Assembly: GCA_026984275.1 (NCBI GenBank)
Contig: JALSSM010000355.1
Coordinates: forward strand, 1 to 9,028
DNA from: Gammaproteobacteria bacterium
GTDB lineage: Bacteria; Pseudomonadota; Gammaproteobacteria; CAJXQU01
DNA length: 9,028 nucleotides
Reading direction: 5' to 3'
Each line of letters starts with the position of its first letter. The stretch's first letter is position 1. Shown here piece after piece: positions 1 to 6,155 of the stretch. The translations under genes were made by a program, and so were the position numbers. A model generated the notes under the pieces. It made no database searches. It was not told the origin of the DNA and saw only the letters and a program-made list of their open reading frames with translations.

Positions 1-333
1 GGATTTCACCAACAGCACAAACAGCGTTATGGCCATCATCTTGATATACCTGTTGAACTGATTAATGTCCGCAGCCGTGTCTGCAGTCAGACGCCCACTT
101 TTCATATCCCTCAATTGACAACAGATAAGCCAGCACAACCGCGAGAACATACCCGGATTTATGGCACGGAGAAGCCTGTTACAATCTGGTGGCGAGATGA
201 TTTGGTGTTCGATCAGCAAATAATCGGGCCAGCAATTGTTATGGAAACCGTTTCAACAACCTTTATCGATTCCGGCTGGGCATGTCGAGTCGATCAAATC
301 GGGAACCTGCTCCTGAATAAAATAGAGGCATAA
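1..333 (+). CDS. Hydantoinase/5-oxoprolinase-type (HyuA-like) protein, C-terminal fragment
   Basis: This is the 3' end of a gene that enters from the left edge. Frame 1 is open from base 1 to the TAA at 331-333, giving 110 residues. The start of the fragment reads FHQQHKQRYGH, then PVELINVRSRV. This matches the F-H-x-x-H-x-x-x-Y-G...PVELVNLR pattern near the C-terminus of the HyuA/5-oxoprolinase A family. Later come IIGPAIVMETVSTTF and a W-x-C-x-V-D-x-x-G-N-L-L-L ending, also typical of the family (G-PAIV-E-...-T...GNL). Members are ATP-dependent cytoplasmic enzymes that open hydantoin or 5-oxoproline rings. The substrate cannot be deduced from this piece, and the ATP-binding N-terminal half lies outside the window. 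An internal TTG at 115 is not a credible start because the homology begins well upstream of it. The gene is convergent with rpmG and they share a terminator. Confidence 0.85.
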   Translation, partial: GFHQQHKQRYGHHLDIPVELINVRSRVCSQTPTFHIPQLTTDKPAQPREHTRIYGTEKPVTIWWRDDLVFDQQIIGPAIVMETVSTTFIDSGWACRVDQIGNLLLNKIEA

Positions 334-360
334 AAAAACCGCCTGCAGGCGGTTTTTTTT
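332..360. terminator. Bidirectional Rho-independent terminator
   Basis: A perfect palindrome is centred at 345/346. The GC core CCGCC-TGCA-GGCGG (339-352) is flanked by an A-run (332-338) and a T-run (353-360). Read on either strand it gives a GC-rich hairpin followed by a U tract. It starts at the hydantoinase-like stop codon and ends 14 nt before the rpmG stop codon, so it can end transcription from both convergent units. Confidence 0.9.
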
Positions 361-374
361 ATTGTTCAAAAAGA

Positions 375-530
375 TTATTTAATCTTGGCTTCCTTATACA
401 TCACGTGCTTACGAACCACGGGATCGTATTTTTTCATTTCCATTTTATCAGGAACATTACGCTTGTTCTTTGTCGTTGTGTAATAGTGGCCTGTGCCAGC
501 ACTTGAAACGAGTTTAATTTTTTCTTGCAT
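375..530 (-). CDS. rpmG: 50S ribosomal protein L33 (bL33)
   Basis: The minus strand reads from ATG at 530-528 to TAA at 377-375 and encodes 51 residues, starting MQEKIKLVSSAGTGHYY and ending MYKEAKIK. Length and sequence fit bacterial L33: the SSAGTGHYYTTTKNKR block, then a KKYDPVVRKHV segment. L33 is a small protein of the large ribosomal subunit near the E site. No cysteines are present, so this is the zinc-independent (C-) form. A clear AAGGA Shine-Dalgarno lies about 8 nt upstream on the minus strand (near 538-542). The gene follows rpmB by 27 nt in the same direction, the usual rpmB-rpmG operon. It ends just before the shared terminator. Confidence 0.96.
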   Translation of the reverse strand: MQEKIKLVSSAGTGHYYTTTKNKRNVPDKMEMKKYDPVVRKHVMYKEAKIK

Positions 531-557
531 GATTATGTGTCCTTTATTTTTGCTGAC

Positions 558-794
558 TTATACTTTTTCGCCACGTGCGCGAAGATCAGCCAGGACCTGA
601 TCAATACCGACTTTATCAATCAGTCGCAGACCTTTATTGCTGATTCTGAGTTTTACCCAACGATTTTCACTTTCCACCCAGAAACGATGGTTGTGAAGAT
701 TCGGTAAAAAACGACGACGCGTTTTGTTGTGGGCGTGTGAAACGTTGTTGCCGGACATTGGCCCAACACCTGTAACTTGACATACTCGCGACAT
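558..794 (-). CDS. rpmB: 50S ribosomal protein L28 (bL28)
   Basis: This encodes 78 residues starting MSRVCQVTGVGPMSGNN and ending VLADLRARGEKV. It is close along its whole length to E. coli L28, which is also 78 residues: the RRRFLPNLHNHRFWVESE block and the KGLRLIDKVGIDQVLADLRARGEK end are diagnostic. The frame is open further upstream (to 863), but the ATG at 794-792 is chosen for two reasons. It gives the family N-terminus exactly, and a GGAG Shine-Dalgarno sits 8 nt upstream. L28 belongs to the large ribosomal subunit. Only one cysteine (C5) is present, so this is the zinc-independent type. It is the first gene of the rpmB-rpmG operon and is divergent from the TIR gene. I could not identify a convincing promoter for it between 795 and 960. 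Confidence 0.97.
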   Translation of the reverse strand: MSRVCQVTGVGPMSGNNVSHAHNKTRRRFLPNLHNHRFWVESENRWVKLRISNKGLRLIDKVGIDQVLADLRARGEKV

Positions 795-928
795 TTCGGA
801 GTCTCCGTAAACTTCTAAAACTGAAAGGGGCGCGATCTTACACGGAATTGCTTCCGGATCCAATAAAAAATTGGCGATTGATCAGCAATAAAATCAGCCT
901 GGTCGCCATTATGTTGCAATAAACAGCC

Positions 929-934
929 TATAAT
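929..934 (+). promoter_or_regulatory. Candidate -10 box for the TIR gene
   Basis: A perfect TATAAT lies 47 nt before the TIR start codon in the divergent rpmB/TIR intergenic region (795-981). No good -35 hexamer is found at 16-18 nt spacing (the best positions read CCATTA or GCCATT), and there is no extended -10. The call rests on the -10 sequence and its position only. Confidence 0.35.
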
Positions 935-981
935 AGATGAATATCGCATAAATTCAGCGGGGACTAAAGGGAGAATAAGCG

Positions 982-2796
982 ATGAGTGATATCTTTATCA
1001 GCTATGCCAAAGAGGACCGGGAATGGGTAATTGCACTGGCTGACGCCTTGCGGGAACAGGGTTGGACAGTCTGGTGGGATCGCTCTATTCCATTTGGGCA
1101 GTCTTTTCAGGACGTTATTGAAAAACAGTTAAGTGAAGCACAGTGTGCCATTGTTGTCTGGTCAAGGCATTCGGTGGATTCTGGCTGGGTCAGTGCTGAA
1201 GCAGATGAAGCAAGGAATCGTAACATCCTGGTGCCAGTGGTCATTGATGATGTCGCACCACCACTGGTTTTCAGACAACTACAGACAGCCGATTTAAAAG
1301 ACTGGGATAATGATCCTGCTTCCCCGGTTTTCAAAAAATTGGTCGCAGATATCGCAACATTACTGGGACAACCGATATTACAAACCCCATCAGGATTTTC
1401 TCAACCTGTCCTCCCGGAGCCTGTCCCTGTTCAAAAGACGTCCCATAAATGGCTCTGGGTTGCTGGTCTTGCCGGTCTGATTGCTATGGGTACCTTATGG
1501 TTTTCTAATCTGCAGAAAGCTGATCCTGTCCCGGCTCCGGTTATCGAGGAGTTTCGTGTTGAAAATGCTCATATTACAACGGGCGAAACATCAAGCTTGA
1601 TCTGGCGCACCTCTAATGCCAGCTCCGTTGAGATTCGAGAATTAGGGGAAGTTGCGAACAATGGCTCCTCTCGGATCAGGCCGGAAAAAACCCGCTTCTA
1701 TACGCTCATAGCCAAAAATAAAGAAGGACAAACAGTACAACAGACCGTTGAAGTGATTGTTGAGGAACCAGCAGAAAAAACGCCTGATCCGGGCTCTTTG
1801 ATCTCCCTGTTTAACGAGTCCTTTGAGGAAGGCAATCTGGATCTTGCTGAAAAGTTTCTGATTAAAGCAACCACAATGGCCCCCGATCACCCAGAGGTTT
1901 TGAAAATCAAAGACAGGCTGGTCGAAGAAAGGCAGGCACAAAAACTGGCTGAGGAAAAGAAACTAAAAGAACAACAACGGGCAGAACAGGAGAGAGAGCG
2001 GCAGGAGGCAGAGGCCAGGGCTTTGAAACAAAAACAGGAAGAAAAGAGAATTGCTGAAGAAATGCGAATAGCGGCTGAAAAACAATTACAACAGGAAGAA
2101 CAGGAAAAAGCCCGTTTAATAGAAATTCAGAAACAGGAGGAGGCCAAACAAAAAAAGAATGAAGAGTTACAGCGTAAGCAACAAGAACAAAAACTGGCCG
2201 AACAACAACGTATTAAAGAAGATCGATTACGGAAAAAAGCAGAACAGCAACGACTGGCTGAAATAGAAAAACAGAAACAACTTGAAGCTGAACGACTGAA
2301 AAAAGAACAGGAGAATAAAATTGCCGCTGAGAAGCAGAGAGTTGAAGAAGAAAAACAACGTCAGCATGAATTGGAAAAACAGCAGGCTCTGGCCACACCC
2401 GCTCCCATCGCAATCGATGTGATCGGTATTGATAAAAAATTTAAACGTTACGGCCTTGAGGCAACAACGCTCAAAAAATCAGTATCCCAACAATTACAAA
2501 CCGCCGGCTTTAATGTCGTCTCTCTCGCAGAAGCAAAAAATAATAAGGATTCGGTGGTAATGCAGCTCAGGTACAAGTACATCGAACGTAATTATGGGGC
2601 CGGCGAATTAATCACCTATTCGGCAACAACTTACCTGTTTCCGGCATCCTCAACAAAAGGGGAGGCGCTCTGGAAACAGCGAATAGAAAGCATGGCCAAT
2701 ACGCTTGAGCTTGGCAAGGTGAATAAAGAATTTGCCAGAAATGTTGAGAAATTTATTCAGGATCATCCCAAAAAAGGTCTGGAGTTCAAAAAATAA
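982..2796 (+). CDS. TIR-domain membrane protein with Ig-like domain and long TolA-like coiled coil
   Basis: This encodes 604 residues. Its start is supported by AAAGGGAG at 966-973, 8 nt before the ATG. Residues 3-128 form a bacterial TIR domain (TIR_2 type): DIFISYAKED box, the BB-loop region VWWDRSIPFGQ, and SVDSGWVSAE, in which W69 and E73 fit the W-x-x-x-E position of the NADase catalytic glutamate. A Pro-rich linker follows, then one transmembrane helix (about 157-174) with Lys/His on its N-terminal side, predicting a cytoplasmic TIR. Residues 187-262 look Ig-like (E-F-x-V...G-E-T-S-S-L-I-W...T-R-F-Y-T-L-I-A-x-N-x-x-G). Residues 271-312 resemble one or two TPR helices. Residues 312-470 are a charged Gln/Glu/Lys/Ala coiled coil similar in composition to TolA domain II. 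Residues 474-604 form an alpha/beta domain I cannot name; TolA domain III is not evident. NAD cleavage and a role in defence or envelope signalling are inferences. The M48 gene follows 84 nt downstream. Confidence 0.85.
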   Translation: MSDIFISYAKEDREWVIALADALREQGWTVWWDRSIPFGQSFQDVIEKQLSEAQCAIVVWSRHSVDSGWVSAEADEARNRNILVPVVIDDVAPPLVFRQLQTADLKDWDNDPASPVFKKLVADIATLLGQPILQTPSGFSQPVLPEPVPVQKTSHKWLWVAGLAGLIAMGTLWFSNLQKADPVPAPVIEEFRVENAHITTGETSSLIWRTSNASSVEIRELGEVANNGSSRIRPEKTRFYTLIAKNKEGQTVQQTVEVIVEEPAEKTPDPGSLISLFNESFEEGNLDLAEKFLIKATTMAPDHPEVLKIKDRLVEERQAQKLAEEKKLKEQQRAEQERERQEAEARALKQKQEEKRIAEEMRIAAEKQLQQEEQEKARLIEIQKQEEAKQKKNEELQRKQQEQKLAEQQRIKEDRLRKKAEQQRLAEIEKQKQLEAERLKKEQENKIAAEKQRVEEEKQRQHELEKQQALATPAPIAIDVIGIDKKFKRYGLEATTLKKSVSQQLQTAGFNVVSLAEAKNNKDSVVMQLRYKYIERNYGAGELITYSATTYLFPASSTKGEALWKQRIESMANTLELGKVNKEFARNVEKFIQDHPKKGLEFKK

Positions 2797-2880
2797 TCAT
2801 TTGAGTTCTGTTATATTTTCCGGGAATTATAAGACCTTAAGAGGGTCGTAATGATCATGAAATAACCCTGGAGCATTAAA

Positions 2881-3678
2881 ATGAAACTGGCTGTTCTCAT
2901 ACTGACTTTTATTCTCACCGCCTGCAGCACCAGTCCGACCGGGCGCTCACAATTTCTGTTATTTTCGGAAGAAAGTGCCATCGCATCATCCCGCCAGGCA
3001 TATACCCAATTGCTCACACCGTTGGCGGAAGAAGGCAAGATCGATACGGACCCAAAACTGAAAGCCCGAGTTAAACGGATTACCAGCCGGATTGTTGCTC
3101 AGGCTGTTATTATGCGTCCGGAGACTAAAAAATGGGACTGGGAAATAAAAATTATTGATGATCCTGAAACGGTCAACGCCTGGGCCATGGCAGGCGGCAA
3201 GATGGCCTTGTATACCGGCCTGGTGAAACAGCTCAAACCTTCTGATGACGAACTGGCTCAGGTCATTGCTCATGAAATATCTCATGCGCTGGCAAAACAC
3301 TCCGCTGAGAAAATGTCGATCGCTACCGCCTCCCAGGTCGGCGTTATGGCGGTAGGGATTGCCACGGATCAGAAAGCCGTAGCCATGACCGGCGCTTCTC
3401 TGGCTGCTGCATTAGCAATCACCTTACCTAACAGTCGTGTCATGGAATCTGAAGCCGATCGTATTGGCATCGAGCTGGCAGCAAAGGCGGGGTATGATCC
3501 CCGTGCAGCCGCTACTTTATGGAACAAAATGGGTAAATTAGGCAATGGTTCACCACCACAATTCCTGAGCACACACCCCAATCCTTCGACACGTGAGAGT
3601 ACCTTAAGAAGACTGGCACCAGAGATGATGCCTTACTACACCGCAAAAGTTAAAAGACCGACTTTTCCGGTTAAATAA
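2881..3678 (+). CDS. M48-family zinc metalloprotease, outer-membrane lipoprotein
   Basis: This encodes 265 residues. TGGAG at 2869-2873 lies 7 nt before the ATG. A short lipoprotein signal peptide ends in the lipobox L-T-A-C with C15. Ser follows the cysteine, so the Lol rule predicts outer-membrane sorting and a periplasmic catalytic domain. The zinc site is HEISH (H131, E132, H135), and ESEAD at 189-193 supplies the third ligand E189. NAWAMAGGKMALYTGL (99-114) upstream and STHP at 230-233 are also standard M48 features. The length matches small periplasmic M48 lipoproteins such as E. coli LoiP and YcaL, which act in outer-membrane protein quality control. I do not assign either symbol because orthology cannot be decided by eye. 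It lies 84 nt downstream of the TIR gene with no clear terminator between, so co-transcription is plausible. It is convergent with radC. Confidence 0.92.
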   Translation: MKLAVLILTFILTACSTSPTGRSQFLLFSEESAIASSRQAYTQLLTPLAEEGKIDTDPKLKARVKRITSRIVAQAVIMRPETKKWDWEIKIIDDPETVNAWAMAGGKMALYTGLVKQLKPSDDELAQVIAHEISHALAKHSAEKMSIATASQVGVMAVGIATDQKAVAMTGASLAAALAITLPNSRVMESEADRIGIELAAKAGYDPRAAATLWNKMGKLGNGSPPQFLSTHPNPSTRESTLRRLAPEMMPYYTAKVKRPTFPVK

Positions 3679-3692
3679 CCTGAACTCAGGTT
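3677..3692. other. Hairpin between convergent M48 protease and radC genes
   Basis: A perfect 7-bp stem AACCTGA (3677-3683) pairs with TCAGGTT (3686-3692) across a 2-nt loop. It overlaps the M48 stop codon (3676-3678) and ends 11 nt before the radC stop. Flanking TTAAAT on both sides is A/T-rich, but there is no real U tract and the loop is very short. It may be a weak bidirectional terminator, or it may be a cruciform or repeat remnant. Confidence 0.35.
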
Positions 3693-3703
3693 AAATAAAT
3701 CGA

Positions 3704-4378
3704 TCAGATCATTCCTCTTTCTGCCAGTGACAAAGCTTCTCCATCACCAACAATAAAATGATCGAGAACGCGAATATCCACCAGCTCCAGAGCTTCTTTC
3801 AAACGTTGTGTGATCTGTTGATCAGCACGACTGGGTTCGGTAATCCCGGATGGATGATTGTGGGCCAGGATCAGTGCCGCAGCATTGTGATGTAATGCCC
3901 GTTTAACGACCTCTCTTGGGTGTACGCTTGCACCATCAATCGTACCCCGGAAAAGCTCTTCGTAGGCGATCACTCGATGTTTGTTGTCCAGAAACATGGC
4001 GGCAAAAACTTCATGAGGATGCTGGCGTAATTGTGCAGTAAGAAATGCACGCGTATCTGCAGGACTGGTGAGTGCATCCGATCGCTCCAGTGAAGATTTA
4101 AGATAACGGCGGCATAACTCAAGCGTTGCCTGCAACTGGGTGAATTTTGCATCTCCGAGCCCTTTGGCCTGACAAAAAGTTTTTCGATCCGCTTCCAGTA
4201 GCGCACGCAGGCTACTGAATTCAGTGAGTAGATCGCGAGCCAGATCAATGGCCGATTTACCCGTGACGCCGGTGCGCAGGAAAATGGCCAGAAGCTCGGC
4301 ATCGGTGAGCGCGGCGGGCCCCATACTCAGCAATTTCTCTCTGGGACGCTCAGAAACCGGCCAGTGATTGATACCCAT
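3704..4378 (-). CDS. radC: RadC family JAB/MPN-domain protein
   Basis: This encodes 224 residues from the ATG at 4378-4376. The frame also offers an ATG 12 nt upstream (4390), but GGAGGTG stands 5 nt before the inner ATG, and MGINHWPVSERPREKLL is the usual family start. The N-terminal part has PREKLL...ALTDAELLAIFLRTG and a helix-hairpin-helix-like GLGDAK near residue 75. The C-terminal part is the JAB1/MPN metalloprotease fold: EELFRGTIDGASVHPREVVKRA, then AHNHPSG with H173 and H175, and D186 in the S-R-A-D segment, giving a complete H-x-H...D metal site. RadC proteins were once linked to radiation resistance, but that link was withdrawn for E. coli and the true role is unclear. It is divergent from coaBC, as in many gammaproteobacteria. 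Confidence 0.95.
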   Translation of the reverse strand: MGINHWPVSERPREKLLSMGPAALTDAELLAIFLRTGVTGKSAIDLARDLLTEFSSLRALLEADRKTFCQAKGLGDAKFTQLQATLELCRRYLKSSLERSDALTSPADTRAFLTAQLRQHPHEVFAAMFLDNKHRVIAYEELFRGTIDGASVHPREVVKRALHHNAAALILAHNHPSGITEPSRADQQITQRLKEALELVDIRVLDHFIVGDGEALSLAERGMI

Positions 4379-4381
4379 TGT

Positions 4382-4388
4382 CACCTCC
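4382..4388 (-). promoter_or_regulatory. Shine-Dalgarno that decides the radC start
   Basis: On the minus strand this reads GGAGGTG, a near-perfect anti-16S match. Its GGAGG core ends 5 nt before the ATG at 4378. It overlaps the first codons of the alternative longer reading (ATG at 4390), which has only a weak GGAA upstream. This favours the shorter 224-residue product. Confidence 0.7.
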
Positions 4389-4421
4389 ATGTGATATTCC
4401 GTTAAGGGTTGTGGTCACGAT

Positions 4422-4427
4422 TATAAT
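4422..4427 (+). promoter_or_regulatory. Candidate -10 box for coaBC-dut
   Basis: TATAAT lies 24 nt before the coaBC ATG in the 73-nt divergent radC/coaBC gap. The -35 region is poor (CCGTTA at 17-nt spacing). If it is used, the leader would be only about 18 nt. That would fit the absence of a good Shine-Dalgarno before coaBC. Confidence 0.35.
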
Positions 4428-4451
4428 AATCTTATTGCGATGCGGTAAACT

Positions 4452-5660
4452 ATGCGAATGACATTATTACAAAACAAACGTGTCCTGCTCGGTGTAACCG
4501 GGGGGATTGCTGCGTATAAAAGTGCTGATCTGGTACGCCGTCTCAAGGATCAGGGTGCTGATGTTCGTGTTGTGATGACTGCTGGCGCACAAAGTTTTGT
4601 CACTCCTCTGACCTTTCAAGCCGTGTCCGGTAACCCTGTTCATACCGATCTTCTTGATCCGGATGCTGAAGCTGGCATGGGCCACATTGAACTGGCTAAA
4701 TGGGCTGATGTCATTCTGGTCGCTCCAGCCAGCGCCAACTTTCTTGCTCGTCTGGCTTATGGCTTCGCGGATGATCTGCTCACAACGCTGTGTCTGGCGA
4801 CCAGCGCACCAATCGTTGTCGCCCCGGCAATGAATCAACAGATGTGGCAATCTGAAGCCACCAGAGAAAACTGCCGGACATTACAGGATCGTGGCGTCCT
4901 GCAACTCGGACCCGCTAAAGGTGATCAGGCTTGTGGGGATGTCGGTTATGGCAGAATGCTTGAGCCTCTGGAAATCGTCGATGGACTGGCTGGTGTTTTT
5001 AAATCTGGCGATCTGCAGGGTATCAAAGTCCTGATCACAGCAGGCCCAACACAGGAAGCCATGGATCCGGTTCGTTACATCACCAATCACAGCTCAGGCA
5101 AGATGGGCTATGCGGTTGCACAGGCGGCCGTTGAAGCTGGCGCGGATGTAACACTGGTGAGTGGTCCGGTTTCATTAACGACGCCGGCTGGTGTCAAACG
5201 GGTTGATATCGTTTCGGCAAAGGATCTGGCAGAAGCGGTGATGAACCATGTTGAAGATTGCCAGATCTTTATCAGTGCGGCGGCTGTTGCCGATTATTAT
5301 TGTGCGGATATTGCCGATCAAAAGATTAAGAAGTCTGGTGATGGCATGACGTTGACTTTGAAAAAAACGCAAGATGTGCTGGCGTCTGTTGCCGCCTTAT
5401 CAAAACCGCCTTTCACGGTTGGTTTTGCTGCCGAAACAGAAAAACTCGAAAAACACGCAAAAGACAAACTGGAACGCAAAGCACTAGATATGATCGCGGC
5501 CAATCGTGTCGATGATCCGGAACTTGGGTTCCACAGCGATGAAAATGCACTGCATGTTTTCTGGCAGAAAGGTGATCAGGAATTACCTCGCGCTTCAAAA
5601 CAAAAACTTGCTCGCGAACTGATTAAATTAATTTCTAAAAGATATAAGAAGAAAAAATGA
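4452..5660 (+). CDS. coaBC: Bifunctional phosphopantothenoylcysteine decarboxylase/phosphopantothenate-cysteine ligase
   Basis: This encodes 402 residues, close to the usual ~400. It carries out two consecutive steps of coenzyme A synthesis in the cytoplasm: CTP-dependent joining of 4'-phosphopantothenate to cysteine, then FMN-dependent decarboxylation to 4'-phosphopantetheine. The N-terminal CoaC half has the flavoprotein start VLLGVTGGIAAYK, catalytic His78 in GHIELAKWAD, PAMNQQMW (125-132), and Cys161 in the flexible flap ACGDVGYGRM. The CoaB half begins near 190 with VLITAGPTQEAMDPVRYITN and contains N213-HSSGKMG, SAAAVADY (275-282) and the KIKK motif (291-294) required for ligase activity. 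The C-terminus is a Lys-rich tail. The start could be the ATG at 4452 or at 4458; neither has a strong Shine-Dalgarno. The stop overlaps the dut start (ATGA), indicating translational coupling. Confidence 0.97.
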   Translation: MRMTLLQNKRVLLGVTGGIAAYKSADLVRRLKDQGADVRVVMTAGAQSFVTPLTFQAVSGNPVHTDLLDPDAEAGMGHIELAKWADVILVAPASANFLARLAYGFADDLLTTLCLATSAPIVVAPAMNQQMWQSEATRENCRTLQDRGVLQLGPAKGDQACGDVGYGRMLEPLEIVDGLAGVFKSGDLQGIKVLITAGPTQEAMDPVRYITNHSSGKMGYAVAQAAVEAGADVTLVSGPVSLTTPAGVKRVDIVSAKDLAEAVMNHVEDCQIFISAAAVADYYCADIADQKIKKSGDGMTLTLKKTQDVLASVAALSKPPFTVGFAAETEKLEKHAKDKLERKALDMIAANRVDDPELGFHSDENALHVFWQKGDQELPRASKQKLARELIKLISKRYKKKK

Positions 5661-6112
5661 AAAATATTGAACTGAAAATTCTTGATCCCAGGCTTGGGGA
5701 CGAGTTTCCTTTACCCAAATATGCGACCCGTGGTTCTGCTGGTATCGATTTACGAGCCTGTCTCGACGAAACGCTGAACCTCAAACCGGGACAAACTGAG
5801 CTGATCCCGACAGGCATGGCCATTCATATTGGCGACGAATCCCTGGCTGCTGTCATCCTGCCTCGATCAGGACTGGGTCACAAACACGGCATTGTGCTCG
5901 GCAACCTTGTCGGCCTGATCGATTCAGATTATCAGGGACAACTGTTTGTGTCCTGCTGGAACCGCAACCTCGAAGAATTTCAGATCGAGCCTGGAGAGCG
6001 TATAGCACAACTGGTGTTTATCCCGGTGGTTCAAGCAAATTTCCAGATTGTCGATAACTTTGATGAGAGTGATCGGGGTCATGGAGGATTCGGCCACACC
6101 GGAAAAAACTAG
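5657..6112 (+). CDS. dut: dUTP diphosphatase (dUTPase)
   Basis: This encodes 151 residues, the standard length of the homotrimeric dUTPase. It hydrolyses dUTP to dUMP and pyrophosphate, which keeps uracil out of DNA and supplies dUMP for thymidylate synthesis. All five motifs are visible: I AGIDLRA (28-34), II PRSGLGHKHG (69-78), III GLIDSDYQG (86-94) with catalytic D89, IV PGERIAQLVF (112-121), and the flexible C-terminal P-loop-like V RGHGGFGHTG (140-149). The start codon overlaps the coaBC stop by 4 nt (ATGA), preceded only by an A/G-rich AAGAAG stretch, so translation probably depends on coupling to coaBC. coaBC-dut adjacency is widely conserved in gammaproteobacteria. Confidence 0.98.
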   Translation: MKNIELKILDPRLGDEFPLPKYATRGSAGIDLRACLDETLNLKPGQTELIPTGMAIHIGDESLAAVILPRSGLGHKHGIVLGNLVGLIDSDYQGQLFVSCWNRNLEEFQIEPGERIAQLVFIPVVQANFQIVDNFDESDRGHGGFGHTGKN

Positions 6113-6155
6113 AGGAACCTCTGATCAGGTCTGAACCTTCTTACTATTAGATATA

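Noticed and set aside
525..707. 60-codon plus-strand frame across the rpmG/rpmB junction
   Set aside because: It lies opposite two confident ribosomal protein genes and covers the gap between them; it has no ribosome-binding site and no homology by eye.
795..863. N-terminal extension of L28 to an upstream ATG
   Set aside because: The 23 extra residues are absent from the L28 family, and the inner ATG at 794 has a good GGAG site and gives the standard 78-residue protein.
860..874. CCAAT-AAAAA-ATTGG hairpin upstream of rpmB as an operator or ribosomal-protein leader
   Set aside because: A 5-bp AT-rich stem is expected by chance, and it does not resemble a known L28 leader.
1915..2391. TolA assignment for the coiled-coil protein
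   Set aside because: Only the Lys/Glu/Ala/Gln helix resembles TolA. The N-terminus is a TIR domain, the C-terminal TolA domain III is not seen and no tolQRB genes are nearby.
6111..6122. AGAGG-AA-CCTCT hairpin after dut as a terminator
   Set aside because: It has a short stem, a 2-nt loop and no T tract, and algC follows in the same direction. It is more likely incidental.
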